Assembly (NCBI GenBank): GCA_001664505.1
Contig: CP011806.1
Location: 2,172,487-2,236,486, forward strand
Length of the DNA: 64,000 nucleotides
Direction of reading: 5' to 3'
Source: Acidobacteria bacterium Mor1
GTDB lineage: Bacteria; Acidobacteriota; Polarisedimenticolia; Polarisedimenticolales; Polarisedimenticolaceae
Position numbers and translations under genes: made by a program. The notes beneath the pieces were generated by a model. It ran no database searches. It was not told the DNA's origin and was given only the letters and a program-made list of their open reading frames with translations. Of the stretch, positions 16,052 to 24,003 are shown one piece after another (the stretch's first letter is position 1; each line of letters begins with the position of its first letter).

Positions 16052-16057
16052 AGTTTA
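16052..16057 (-). promoter_or_regulatory. -10 element for a leaderless transcript (DCC gene)
   Basis: On the minus strand TAAACT (16057-16052) is followed by ATCCGT and the ATG at 16045. Its TAA is the stop codon of the upstream gene. The 6-nt gap matches three other genes in the window. Confidence 0.35.
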
Positions 16058-16498
16058 GCGCCCGGAGTGGACCTGGTTCCACACGTCCCCCTCCTCGCCC
16101 TCATCTTCCGGCTGCGGCCGCTTCTTCTCTCCCCTGGCCCACGGCCAGACGGCGTAGCCGAAATCGATCCCGAGCACGAATCCGAACCACGCTGTCGCCA
16201 GGATCAGCACGCCGTAACCGAACCCGGCTGCAGCCAGCACCGCCACGCCGAATGCGCTCACCGCCGACGCTCCGCACAGCACCCCGCGCAGCCCGCCCCG
16301 CTCACCCTCCCGAGCCTCGGCGTGAAGCCCCTCGCCGACGACGAACCCCGCAGCCGGCCCGGCGAACAGGGCAAACTGCTCCGCCCAGATCAGCCAGACA
16401 TCGATCCGCTCGTCGAACACCGTCCACGGTCGATGCATCCAGCCGAGGGCGACGCAGGCCACGCCCACCCGCAAGAGCGCGAAGAACCGCAACAGCAT
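16055..16498 (-). CDS. Small membrane protein, unknown function
   Basis: The 147-residue protein has about four hydrophobic segments: residues 3-21, 36-55, 73-98 and 99-120 (GVLILATAWFGFVLGIDFGYAV). A charged cytoplasmic-type tail follows (RGEKKRPQPEDEGEEGD). No family is recognised. It ends 9 nt before the DCC-family gene, so the pair probably forms one unit, and a membrane role for both is possible. The start ATG 16498 is divergent from the hydrolase at 16629. Confidence 0.65.
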   Translation of the reverse strand: MLLRFFALLRVGVACVALGWMHRPWTVFDERIDVWLIWAEQFALFAGPAAGFVVGEGLHAEAREGERGGLRGVLCGASAVSAFGVAVLAAAGFGYGVLILATAWFGFVLGIDFGYAVWPWARGEKKRPQPEDEGEEGDVWNQVHSGR

Positions 16499-16628
16499 GG
16501 TTCGAACTTGCACCGCCTTCGTGAAGAGGGCTCGCGGGTGGCGCGCCGGCGGAGTTGGCGATCCGCAACCCCGGTTTGACACCCCGCGCCCGATCCGCAA
16601 CAGTGCCGGGGAACCCCGGAGGATCGCA

Positions 16629-17267
16629 GTGGGAGAACTTCGCAAGCTCTGGATCGAGGGGCCGGCCGGCAAGCTGGAAGCGGCGGTACGGGTCGCCCGC
16701 AACGCCCGGGCAGCCGCGGTGGTCGCCCACCCGCATCCCCTCCACGGCGGCACCCTGCACAACTCGGTAGTGTTCCACTCCGATCGCGAGTTGCACCGCA
16801 CCGGCTTCACCACCCTGCGCTTCAACTTCCGCGGGGTCGGTTCCAGTGAAGGGGTTCACGACGAGGCCCGGGGGGAGGTCGGTGACGTCGAGGCGGCGGT
16901 GACCTGGCTGCGCGGCATCGCCGCCGACCGGCCGTTGATCGTCGTCGGCTACTCCTTCGGATCGGTCTGCGGTATTCGTTGCGCGCTGCGCAACGAGAGC
17001 GTCAAGGCGCTGGTCGCCATCGGACTGCCGGTGCGGCGTTTCGAACTGGACGGGGATCTTGCCGGCTGGAACCGCCCGCTGGGTGTGGTCCAGGGCAGCG
17101 AGGACGAGTTCGGTACGCCCGACGAGGTCGAGCCGCTGATCCGCCAGGCGGATCCCGACGCGATTCTCGAGGTGATCGAGGGCGCGCCGCACCTGTTCCC
17201 CCGCCGGGCCCAGGATGCCGCCGCCGGCGTGGTCAAGACCGCCGAGGCGCTGCTCGCCCGCTTGTAG
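16629..17267 (+). CDS. Alpha/beta hydrolase (COG2945-like)
   Basis: The 212-residue hydrolase opens with a beta strand and the oxyanion segment HPHPLHGGTLHN. It then has FNFRGVGSSEG, the nucleophile elbow GYSFGS, GSEDEFG carrying the likely catalytic Asp, and GAPHLF with the catalytic His. HPHPxxGG and FNFRGVGxSxG are characteristic of the small COG2945 hydrolases. Substrate is unknown. The start is GTG 16629 with GGAGG 6 nt upstream. It is 24 nt before the PLP-enzyme gene and probably co-transcribed. Confidence 0.9.
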   Translation: MGELRKLWIEGPAGKLEAAVRVARNARAAAVVAHPHPLHGGTLHNSVVFHSDRELHRTGFTTLRFNFRGVGSSEGVHDEARGEVGDVEAAVTWLRGIAADRPLIVVGYSFGSVCGIRCALRNESVKALVAIGLPVRRFELDGDLAGWNRPLGVVQGSEDEFGTPDEVEPLIRQADPDAILEVIEGAPHLFPRRAQDAAAGVVKTAEALLARL

Positions 17268-17291
17268 CGTTGCCGCCGGGACGAGGGACCG

Positions 17292-18659
17292 ATGAACCGA
17301 CGAGACGAACGCGAGATTCAGCAACTGCTCGGCCCTGCTTTCGAACGATTGCTCGAAGGGTTCGAACAGCTCCCGGCCGACGAGACGACGCCCCCCGGCA
17401 GCGCGCGCATCCCCGCAGTGCTCGCCGAGGTCGCCGAGCGGCTCCACGACAACTATCCCTACGCCCACCCGCTCTATGCCGGGCAAATGCTCAAACCACC
17501 TCACCCGGTGGCCCGGCTGGCCTACGCGCTGTCGATGTGGATCAACCCCAACAACCACGCCCTGGACGGCAGCCGCGCCAGTTCTCCGATGGAGCGTGAG
17601 GCAGTGGCCGATCTGGCGGCGATGTTCGGTTGGCCTCAACACCTGGGCCACCTCTGTAGCGGCGGCACCATGGCCAACCTGGAAGCCCTCTGGGTCGCGG
17701 GCCGCCTCCGACCGGGCAAGATTCTACTGGCCTCGGAAGATGCTCACTACACTCACGGCCGCATCTCCGAGGTGCTGGGTATCCCCTTCGAACCGGTTCC
17801 TGCCGACGACCTCGGACGGATGCGCCTCGACGCGCTGGAGGCGAAGCTCGAGGCAGGACATGTGGGCACCGTGGTCGCGACTCTGGGCACCACCGGCTAC
17901 GGTTCGGTGGACCGCTTGCCGCAGATCCTCGAACTGGCGGGGCGCCACGGCGCTCGGGTCCACGTCGATGCGGCCTACGGTGGCTACTTCGGCCTGAGCT
18001 CCCGCCTGGGAGAAGAAGCCCGGGCCGCGTTCGACCGGTTGACCGATGTCGATTCGGTGGTGATCGACCCTCACAAGCACGGCCTTCAGCCCTACGGCTG
18101 CGGCTGTGTTCTGTTCCGCGACCCGGCGGTGGGACGGATCTATCGCCACGACTCCCCCTACACCTACTTCACCTCCGACGACCTGCACCTCGGGGAGATC
18201 AGCCTGGAGTGCTCCCGGCCGGGCTCCTCGGCGGTGGCGCTGTGGGCCACCCACCGGCTGCTGCCTCCGACCCACGGAGGTGAATTCGCCGCGGGGCTCG
18301 ATCGCTGCCTGCAGGCCGCTGCGCGGCTCCACGGCATCCTCGCCGCCGATGACCGCTATCGCACCGCCCCGGCACCGGTCCTCGACATCTTGATCTGGGC
18401 ACCTCACTGCAACGACGGCGAGCGCACCTCGATCCGCTCCCAGGCAATCTTCGACGCCGCCGCCCGCAAGGACCTGCACCTCGCCCTGCTCAAGGTGCCC
18501 GCCGCCCGGGCCCGCGCCTGGTGGCCCGGCCTGGAAATCGGTGATGCTCCGGTCACCTGCCTACGCTCGGTGCTGATGAAGCCGGAACACCTGGACTGGG
18601 TCGACCGCATCGCGGCGCTCATCGGCGAAGCCCACGACGAGGCGGAGGCCGCGTCGTGA
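17292..18659 (+). CDS. PLP-dependent group II decarboxylase/aminotransferase-like enzyme
   Basis: The 455-residue fold-type I PLP enzyme belongs to the glutamate/tyrosine decarboxylase group. Visible features are SMWINPNNHALDGSRASSPMEREAV, the cofactor-stacking region CSGGTMANLEAL, ATLGTTGYGSVD, HVDAAYGGYF with the PLP-binding Asp, and DPHKHGLQPYGCG with the Schiff-base Lys. The substrate is probably an aromatic or acidic amino acid but cannot be fixed from sequence. It overlaps the ybaK start by 4 nt. Confidence 0.9.
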   Translation: MNRRDEREIQQLLGPAFERLLEGFEQLPADETTPPGSARIPAVLAEVAERLHDNYPYAHPLYAGQMLKPPHPVARLAYALSMWINPNNHALDGSRASSPMEREAVADLAAMFGWPQHLGHLCSGGTMANLEALWVAGRLRPGKILLASEDAHYTHGRISEVLGIPFEPVPADDLGRMRLDALEAKLEAGHVGTVVATLGTTGYGSVDRLPQILELAGRHGARVHVDAAYGGYFGLSSRLGEEARAAFDRLTDVDSVVIDPHKHGLQPYGCGCVLFRDPAVGRIYRHDSPYTYFTSDDLHLGEISLECSRPGSSAVALWATHRLLPPTHGGEFAAGLDRCLQAAARLHGILAADDRYRTAPAPVLDILIWAPHCNDGERTSIRSQAIFDAAARKDLHLALLKVPAARARAWWPGLEIGDAPVTCLRSVLMKPEHLDWVDRIAALIGEAHDEAEAAS

Positions 18660-19135
18660 CTCCCGCCATCCAGGCGCTGAAGCGGCGCAAGGCGGAGTTC
18701 AAGGTGCTCGAGTACGACCCGGCGATCTACGGCGATGATTCCGCCGAGAGCTACGGTGAGGCGGTCGCCCGCGCCGTGGGAGCCGAGCCCGCCCGGGTAT
18801 TCAAGACGCTGATCGTGCAGCTCGAGCCCCGGGGACTCGCCGTGGGTGTCGTGCCGGTCACCGCCAACCTCGATCTCAAGGCGATCGCCCGGGCCGCCGG
18901 CGCCAAGAAGGCGGAGATGGCCGCCTCCCGGGATGCGGAGCGCTCCAGCGGCTACGTCCTCGGCGGCATCTCCCCCTTGGGTCAAAAGCGTCCGCTACCG
19001 ACCTTGATCGACGACAGCGCCGATGGTTTCGAGACCATCCTGGTCAGCGCCGGCAAACGGGGCCTGCAGATTGAACTCGCACCCGCGGCGCTAGCCTCCG
19101 CCTGCGACGGCCGTTTCGCCCCGATCGCCCGCTGA
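18656..19135 (+). CDS. ybaK: Cys-tRNA(Pro)/Cys-tRNA(Cys) deacylase YbaK
   Basis: The 159-residue protein is a YbaK/EbsC-type trans-editing enzyme that hydrolyses mischarged Cys-tRNA(Pro). The catalytic Lys region is VFKTLIV, followed by VVPVTANLDLKAIARAAGAKKAEMA and the family signature GYVLGGISPLGQKRPLPTLID. Length is standard. It starts at GTG 18656 overlapping the PLP-enzyme stop (GTGA), so it is translationally coupled to a gene with no obvious link to tRNA editing. Confidence 0.95.
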   Translation: MTPAIQALKRRKAEFKVLEYDPAIYGDDSAESYGEAVARAVGAEPARVFKTLIVQLEPRGLAVGVVPVTANLDLKAIARAAGAKKAEMAASRDAERSSGYVLGGISPLGQKRPLPTLIDDSADGFETILVSAGKRGLQIELAPAALASACDGRFAPIAR

Positions 19136-19185
19136 CACTCCCCGTCAGCATCCCCGCCGAGCAGGGCGCGGCCGGCCGGACCGGC

Positions 19186-19194
19186 TGGTATGAT
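19186..19194 (+). promoter_or_regulatory. Extended -10 promoter upstream of the cupin gene
   Basis: TGGTATGAT combines a TG dinucleotide with a TATGAT hexamer in GC-rich surroundings, 54 nt before ATG 19249. The coding sequence has its own GGAGGA ribosome site. The leader contains short GC-rich complementary stretches but nothing I can name. Confidence 0.4.
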
Positions 19195-19248
19195 CGAAGG
19201 GTCGCCAAGGGCGATCCGCCGCCTCCCGGCGACGGTTTCGGAGGACCC

Positions 19249-19608
19249 ATGCCCCGCCTGATCGAACAGCCGACCCGCATCGCGCCTCACGGCAACAAAC
19301 CCAAGGTGATCGACGAGTACACCGGCCGGGTCAACAGCGGCCACGAGAGCGTCAGCGTGGCCAAGATGCAGTCGCCGCCGGGGTGGTCCGAACCGGGTCA
19401 ACGTCCGGAGTTCGAGGAGATCACCGTCGTGCTTTCCGGCTGCCTCGAGGTTGAACACGACGGGGGCAACCTGTCGGTGCGCGCCGGCCAGGCGGTCGTG
19501 GCCTCACCCGGCGAGTGGGTCCGCTACAGCACTCCCGAAGGCGCCGAGTACGTGGCGGTTTGCCTGCCGGCGTTTTCCCCCGACACCGTGCACCGGGACG
19601 AGGACTGA
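19249..19608 (+). CDS. Cupin-domain protein
   Basis: The 119-residue single-domain cupin has the core FEEITVVLSGCLEVEHDG (motif 1 region) and VRAGQAVVASPGEWVRYST (motif 2 region). The canonical His metal ligands of motif 1 are largely replaced (EFEEI in place of HxHxxxxE), so metal binding is uncertain. It probably binds or isomerises a small metabolite. It ends 3 nt before the DUF4919-like gene and appears to start a new operon that runs to the glycosylase gene. Confidence 0.88.
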   Translation: MPRLIEQPTRIAPHGNKPKVIDEYTGRVNSGHESVSVAKMQSPPGWSEPGQRPEFEEITVVLSGCLEVEHDGGNLSVRAGQAVVASPGEWVRYSTPEGAEYVAVCLPAFSPDTVHRDED

Positions 19609-19611
19609 TCG

Positions 19612-20346
19612 ATGCGGCTTCACCCCGCTCTCGTGACACCGGCGCGGATCTTCACGATCGCCGCCCTGCTTCTCGCGGCGCCCCTCACGGCGGCCCAGAA
19701 CGAGAACGACACGGCGAACTCGCCGGATAGCGCATCCTCCGGCTGGTCCCTCGATCAACGTTACGAGCAGCTCTTTGCCGGCATGCTGGCCTCTCCGGGC
19801 GACGTCGACTTCCAGGCGCTCCGCGCGGCCTGGGCCCGGCACGAAACCTACGACCCTTACCTCAGCCGCAGCACCGGCTTCCAGAACGCGCTGATCGCCC
19901 TCAACGGCGCCATCGAACAGCGGCGATTTACCGAAGCGGCTTCCCTCTGCCGGCTGCAGCTCGACCGCTACTGGATCGAACCGGACTGGCAACGGGCCTG
20001 CGAGAAGGCCTACCTGCAGAGCCGGGACAGCATCCAGGCCACGGTGCATCGCTCGATTCCTCCCCGCAACTTGAGCGCGATCCTCGACAGCGGAGACGGG
20101 CTGACTCCTGCAACCGCCTTCCGCGTGGTGACCACCGGTGAGCCCCCTCGAGTGCTGGCGACCATGGGCTACACCGTTCGCACCCGGGGTCTGGTTCAGC
20201 ACGACGGTGCCACCTACGAACTGGTCACCGTCAAGGAAGATCCGATTCCGAGTTCCGTCGAGGGAGAGGATCCGGAACCCCGGCGCTTCTGGTTTGACGT
20301 CGCCCCGATTCTGAGTTGGCTCGACCGGAACGTGGACGCCGAGTGA
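19612..20346 (+). CDS. Secreted DUF4919-like protein
   Basis: The 244-residue protein has a signal peptide (residues 1-28, ending LTAA). The mature part follows the DUF4919 pattern: VDFQALRAAWARHETYDPY, a helical TPR-like middle, the segment LDSGDGLTPATAFRVVTTGE, and a repeat-free beta C-terminus (DGATYELVTVKED). Function is unknown; it would act in the periplasm or outer envelope. It overlaps the next gene by 4 nt (GTGA). Confidence 0.8.
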   Translation: MRLHPALVTPARIFTIAALLLAAPLTAAQNENDTANSPDSASSGWSLDQRYEQLFAGMLASPGDVDFQALRAAWARHETYDPYLSRSTGFQNALIALNGAIEQRRFTEAASLCRLQLDRYWIEPDWQRACEKAYLQSRDSIQATVHRSIPPRNLSAILDSGDGLTPATAFRVVTTGEPPRVLATMGYTVRTRGLVQHDGATYELVTVKEDPIPSSVEGEDPEPRRFWFDVAPILSWLDRNVDAE

Positions 20347-20585
20347 GCCCTCGCAGGTTCGACCCGTACCAACAGGGTCTGGGCGTCGCGTCCGCCTGGC
20401 TCGTCGCCGTACTCGCGGTGATCGCCGCGCTGATGGTGCGGGATTTCTCCGCGCAGAACCTCCTGGTCCGCTGGGGCTGGTGGATCCTCGTCGGCGTCGC
20501 GATCCTGCGCGCCCTCTACCGCAGCCACATCTACCGCAAGCGCTCGAGATCGGCGCAGAAGAGAGACCATGGCCACCCTGCATGA
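20343..20585 (+). CDS. Small two-helix membrane protein
   Basis: The 80-residue protein has two transmembrane segments (about residues 13-34 and 42-62) and a basic C-terminal tail (YRKRSRSAQKRDHG). It starts at GTG 20343, overlapping the upstream stop by 4 nt, and its last 17 nt overlap the glycosylase gene in another frame. No family is recognised. Tight coupling on both sides supports it as a real gene. Confidence 0.65.
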   Translation: MSPRRFDPYQQGLGVASAWLVAVLAVIAALMVRDFSAQNLLVRWGWWILVGVAILRALYRSHIYRKRSRSAQKRDHGHPA

Positions 20586-21147
20586 AGACGGCAAGAAACG
20601 CTGCGATTGGGCCAAGAATCCCCTGGCCGTCGCCTACCACGACGAGGAATGGGGTTCGCCCCTGCACGACGACCGGCTGCTGTTCGAGTTCCTGATTCTC
20701 GAGGGGGCCCAGGCCGGCCTGAGCTGGGACACGATCCTCAAGAAGCGGCCGCACTACCGCAAGGTCTACAAGCGCTTCGACCCGAAAAAGGTGGCCCGTT
20801 TCGGCAAGGCGGACGTCGAGCGGCTGCTGGCCGACCCGGGCATCGTGCGCAACCGGCTCAAGGTGGAGTCGTCGATCCAGAACGCGAAGCTCTTTCTCGA
20901 GGTCCAGAAGGAATTCGGCAGCTTCGACGCCTACATCTGGGACTTCGTCGGCGGCAAGCCCCGGCTCAACCGCTGGAAGCAGATGGGGCAGGTCCCGGCG
21001 ACCACGGCCGAGTCGGACGCCATGAGCAAAGCACTCAAAAAACGAGGGTTCCGCTTCGTGGGCTCCACCATCTGCTACGCCTTCATGCAGGCCACCGGCA
21101 TGGTCAATGACCACACCACCGGCTGCTTCCGCTACCGCCAGGTCTGA
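20569..21147 (+). CDS. tag: DNA-3-methyladenine glycosylase I
   Basis: The 192-residue enzyme is a Tag-type HhH glycosylase that removes 3-methyladenine from DNA. Features are RCDWAKNP with the first zinc Cys, YHDEEWGSPLHDD with the catalytic Glu region, ILEGAQAGLSWDTILKKR, FVGSTICYAFMQATGMVNDH and the closing HTTGCFRY zinc site. Length matches E. coli Tag. The ATG at 20569 lies inside the end of the upstream membrane-protein gene. Confidence 0.96.
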   Translation: MATLHEDGKKRCDWAKNPLAVAYHDEEWGSPLHDDRLLFEFLILEGAQAGLSWDTILKKRPHYRKVYKRFDPKKVARFGKADVERLLADPGIVRNRLKVESSIQNAKLFLEVQKEFGSFDAYIWDFVGGKPRLNRWKQMGQVPATTAESDAMSKALKKRGFRFVGSTICYAFMQATGMVNDHTTGCFRYRQV

Positions 21148-21180
21148 GCACGTTTCCGTAGGGTCTAACCCCCCGGCCAA

Positions 21181-21199
21181 AACTCGCGTATAAAGAGTT
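21181..21199 (+). promoter_or_regulatory. Promoter with overlapping inverted repeat
   Basis: TATAAA (21189-21194) is -10-like and sits inside the inverted repeat AACTC-n9-GAGTT (21181-21199), a plausible operator position. The start codon of the oligopeptidase gene is 37 nt downstream of the hexamer. The arms are only 5 bp. Confidence 0.35.
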
Positions 21200-21230
21200 G
21201 CTCAGCCAACGCACTCCGGAGGAAACGTCC

Positions 21231-23402
21231 ATGAATTCGCCCCTGTTCAAGGTCCTCGGTCTGTTCGCAGCCCTACTGCTCGTCGCAGGTTGCGGCGGCG
21301 GCGACTCCGCCCTCACCTACGAATTGCCGCAGGTCGAGTGGGATCCGCCGGCTGACCGTTCGGACCACGTGGACACCCTCCACGGCGTCGAGGTCGCAGA
21401 CCCCTACCGCTGGATGGAACAGGCGGATGCCGCCGAGGTCGCCAGCTGGGACAAGGAACGCAACGCCACCTTCGAGGAGTACACCTCGGCGTTGCCGGTG
21501 CGGGACGTACTGTACGAGCGCTTCCAGGAACTCTGGCGCTACGACGACGAGTCGACGCCGAACCCCTGCCTCCTGGCCGATTGCGAGTTCTTCTCGACCA
21601 AGAAGGCGGACCAGGACAAGTGGGTGCAGCACATCCGTGACACCAAGAGCGGCGAGACCCGGGTCGTGCTCGATCCCAACACCTGGGGCGAAACCGAGAC
21701 CCTGGCCGGCTTCAACCCCTCTCCCGATGGGAAGTTCATCGCCTTCGGCAAGGCCAACGCCGGAGACGAGAACCCGGTCATCCGGGTGATGAACACCGAG
21801 ACCGGCGAGATCCTGCCCGACACTCTCAAGGGCTGGAAGCAACGGGGCGCCTCCTGGCACCACGACAACTCCGGGTTCTACTACTCGGCCAACCCGCTAC
21901 CGGGCGAGGTTCCGGCCGGAGAGGAGTTCTACTGGAACCGGGTCTACTTCCACAAGCTCGGAACCCCCGCCGAACAGGACGAACTGATCCTCGACGATCC
22001 CGAGGTCAAGGAGCACTTCCACTTCGCCGGCGTCACCGAGGACGGCCGCTGGCTGATGATGTACCGCTACGCGTTCAACGCCCAGTCGATCTGGATCAAG
22101 GACCTGACTCGCAAGAACGCCAAGCCGGTAGCGCTGACCACCGACATGGAGAACGATTACCTGGCCACCATGGTCGAGGACCGCATCTTCATTCGCACCA
22201 ACCACGACGCCCCGAACTACCGGGTGATGACCACCACTACCGACAAACCCGGGCGGGAGCACTGGCGCGAGATGATTCCCGAGGCGGCGGACAAACTGTC
22301 GAGCATCAGCGGCATCGCGGGCCACCTCTACCTGACCTACCAGCACAACGCGACGACCAAGATCGAGGTTCGTGACCTCGACGGCGGCAAACTCCACGAC
22401 ATGGAGCTGCCCACCGTGGGTACCGCGGGAGTCAGCGGCTACTGGTCGAAGCCCGAGGTCTGGGTCGGCTTCAGCAGCTTCGCCCACCCCTCGACCACCT
22501 ACACCTACAGTGCCAAGGATCGTGAGCTGACCCTGTACAAGGAGTCGCCGATCAAGATCGACGTGTCGGACATCGTCGTCGACCAGGTCTGGTATCCGTC
22601 CAAGGACGGCACCGAAGTCAGCATGTTCATCGTCCGCCACAAGGATGCCCCCAAGGACGGATCGACCCCGTTCCTCTTGACCGGCTACGGCGGCTTCAAC
22701 GTCTCAATGACGCCCCGTTTCTCCACCGGCTACGCGGTCTGGGTCGAGTCCGGCGGCGGCGTCGCCATTCCCAACCTGCGCGGGGGCGGCGAATACGGCC
22801 AGGCCTGGCACGAGGCGGGCATGCGCGACCAGAAGCAGAACGTCTTCGACGATTTCATTGCCGCGGCGGAATACCTGGTCGACAAGGGCTACACCGCGTC
22901 CGAGCGTCTGGCGATCAGCGGCGGCTCCAACGGCGGCCTTCTGGTCAGCGCCGCCGTGACCCAACGCCCGGAGCTGTTCGAGGCGGTGCTCTGTCAGGTG
23001 CCCCTGACCGACATGGTGCGCTACCACCACTTCGGCCTGGCCAACATCTGGAGCGAGGAGTACGGCAACGCCGACGATCCGGAGATGTTCCCGCACATCC
23101 TCGAGTACTCGCCCTACCACGCGGTCGAGGAAGGCACCGACTACCCGGCGATCCTGGTGACGGGAAGCCTCAACGACGCTCGCACCGACCCGGTCCACGC
23201 CCGCAAGTTCGCGGCGGCCGTGCGCTGGGCCGACGCCGACAAGGGTCAGAAGCAGCCGATCCTGCTGCACCTCCAGGGAGACTCGGGGCACGGCGGCGGC
23301 GTGACCATCGACACCCGGGCCGACCAGACCGCCCGGCACTACGGCTTCCTGATGTCGCAGATTCAGATGCCGGCCGCGAAGCTGGAGAACCGCAAGGGGT
23401 AG
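21231..23402 (+). CDS. Prolyl oligopeptidase family serine peptidase (S9A), lipoprotein
   Basis: The 723-residue protein has a lipobox (LLVAGC near residue 21). A seven-bladed propeller region follows (DPYRWMEQADAAEV at its start, as in S9A enzymes). The C-terminal catalytic domain has the nucleophile in ISGGSNGGLL, the Asp in GSLNDARTDP and the His in GDSGHGGGV. It probably cleaves proline-containing oligopeptides at the envelope. ATG 21231 has GGAGG 8 nt upstream. A second S9A paralogue is encoded at 57473-59602; the two share domain plan and lipoprotein export. Confidence 0.94.
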   Translation: MNSPLFKVLGLFAALLLVAGCGGGDSALTYELPQVEWDPPADRSDHVDTLHGVEVADPYRWMEQADAAEVASWDKERNATFEEYTSALPVRDVLYERFQELWRYDDESTPNPCLLADCEFFSTKKADQDKWVQHIRDTKSGETRVVLDPNTWGETETLAGFNPSPDGKFIAFGKANAGDENPVIRVMNTETGEILPDTLKGWKQRGASWHHDNSGFYYSANPLPGEVPAGEEFYWNRVYFHKLGTPAEQDELILDDPEVKEHFHFAGVTEDGRWLMMYRYAFNAQSIWIKDLTRKNAKPVALTTDMENDYLATMVEDRIFIRTNHDAPNYRVMTTTTDKPGREHWREMIPEAADKLSSISGIAGHLYLTYQHNATTKIEVRDLDGGKLHDMELPTVGTAGVSGYWSKPEVWVGFSSFAHPSTTYTYSAKDRELTLYKESPIKIDVSDIVVDQVWYPSKDGTEVSMFIVRHKDAPKDGSTPFLLTGYGGFNVSMTPRFSTGYAVWVESGGGVAIPNLRGGGEYGQAWHEAGMRDQKQNVFDDFIAAAEYLVDKGYTASERLAISGGSNGGLLVSAAVTQRPELFEAVLCQVPLTDMVRYHHFGLANIWSEEYGNADDPEMFPHILEYSPYHAVEEGTDYPAILVTGSLNDARTDPVHARKFAAAVRWADADKGQKQPILLHLQGDSGHGGGVTIDTRADQTARHYGFLMSQIQMPAAKLENRKG

Positions 23403-23423
23403 GCGCTACCCACGGAGACCGCG

Positions 23424-23987
23424 TTGAAGAGCAGTTGCTTGCAGACTTTGCTGCTCGTCGTCGTGGCGGCGATCGCCACGTCGTGCAGCTCTTCGGGGAC
23501 GTGGGAACAGATCGGCGTGGTCGGAGTCGACTCCGGCCAGTTGGTTCTGCTCGACCCGGCCTACATCGAGGGTGGCGACTGGGTCCCCGAGGGGCAGGGC
23601 CAGGAGTGGCGCGTGCGCTACTGGGGCCGAGACGCCGCCAGGCTGGCCCCGGACTTTGGAGAGTCCCCGATCGAATGCTCCGATGCCGGCACGGCCATGG
23701 CTCTTGAAGCGCGCATCAAGGAGCGGGCCCGGCAGCAGGACCTCGCGGTCTTCACCTGGGCGCAATCCGGATCGAGCTACGACAAGTGTGCCGAGTTCTC
23801 GGAAAGCGCCCGGCAGGCCGGACAACTGAATTTCGCCGCCGGCCATCCGGGCCTGGGTGTCGCCTTCGCAACCGTACACGGCGACGGGATCTACCCGGTC
23901 ATGGGTCGCTACGATGGCGATCTGCTGGTCGAGGTGCGCATCGACCTCCGGCTCGACCCCGAGCAGCGGCTGCCTGCAGCTCCGTAG
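23424..23987 (+). CDS. Putative lipoprotein, DUF4241-like
   Basis: The 187-residue protein starts at TTG 23424 with GGAG 6 nt upstream. The leader ends IATSC (residue 21), a lipobox. The mature part begins GVVGVDSGQLVLLDPAYI and ends GVAFATVHGDGIYPVMGRYDGD, both reminiscent of DUF4241-type proteins. Two further cysteines lie in the middle (ECSDAG, DKCAEF). Function is unknown. It follows the oligopeptidase by 21 nt and is probably co-transcribed, and it converges with the glycosyltransferase operon. Confidence 0.7.
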   Translation: MKSSCLQTLLLVVVAAIATSCSSSGTWEQIGVVGVDSGQLVLLDPAYIEGGDWVPEGQGQEWRVRYWGRDAARLAPDFGESPIECSDAGTAMALEARIKERARQQDLAVFTWAQSGSSYDKCAEFSESARQAGQLNFAAGHPGLGVAFATVHGDGIYPVMGRYDGDLLVEVRIDLRLDPEQRLPAAP

Positions 23988-24003
23988 GCCGGCCTCGAGG
24001 GGA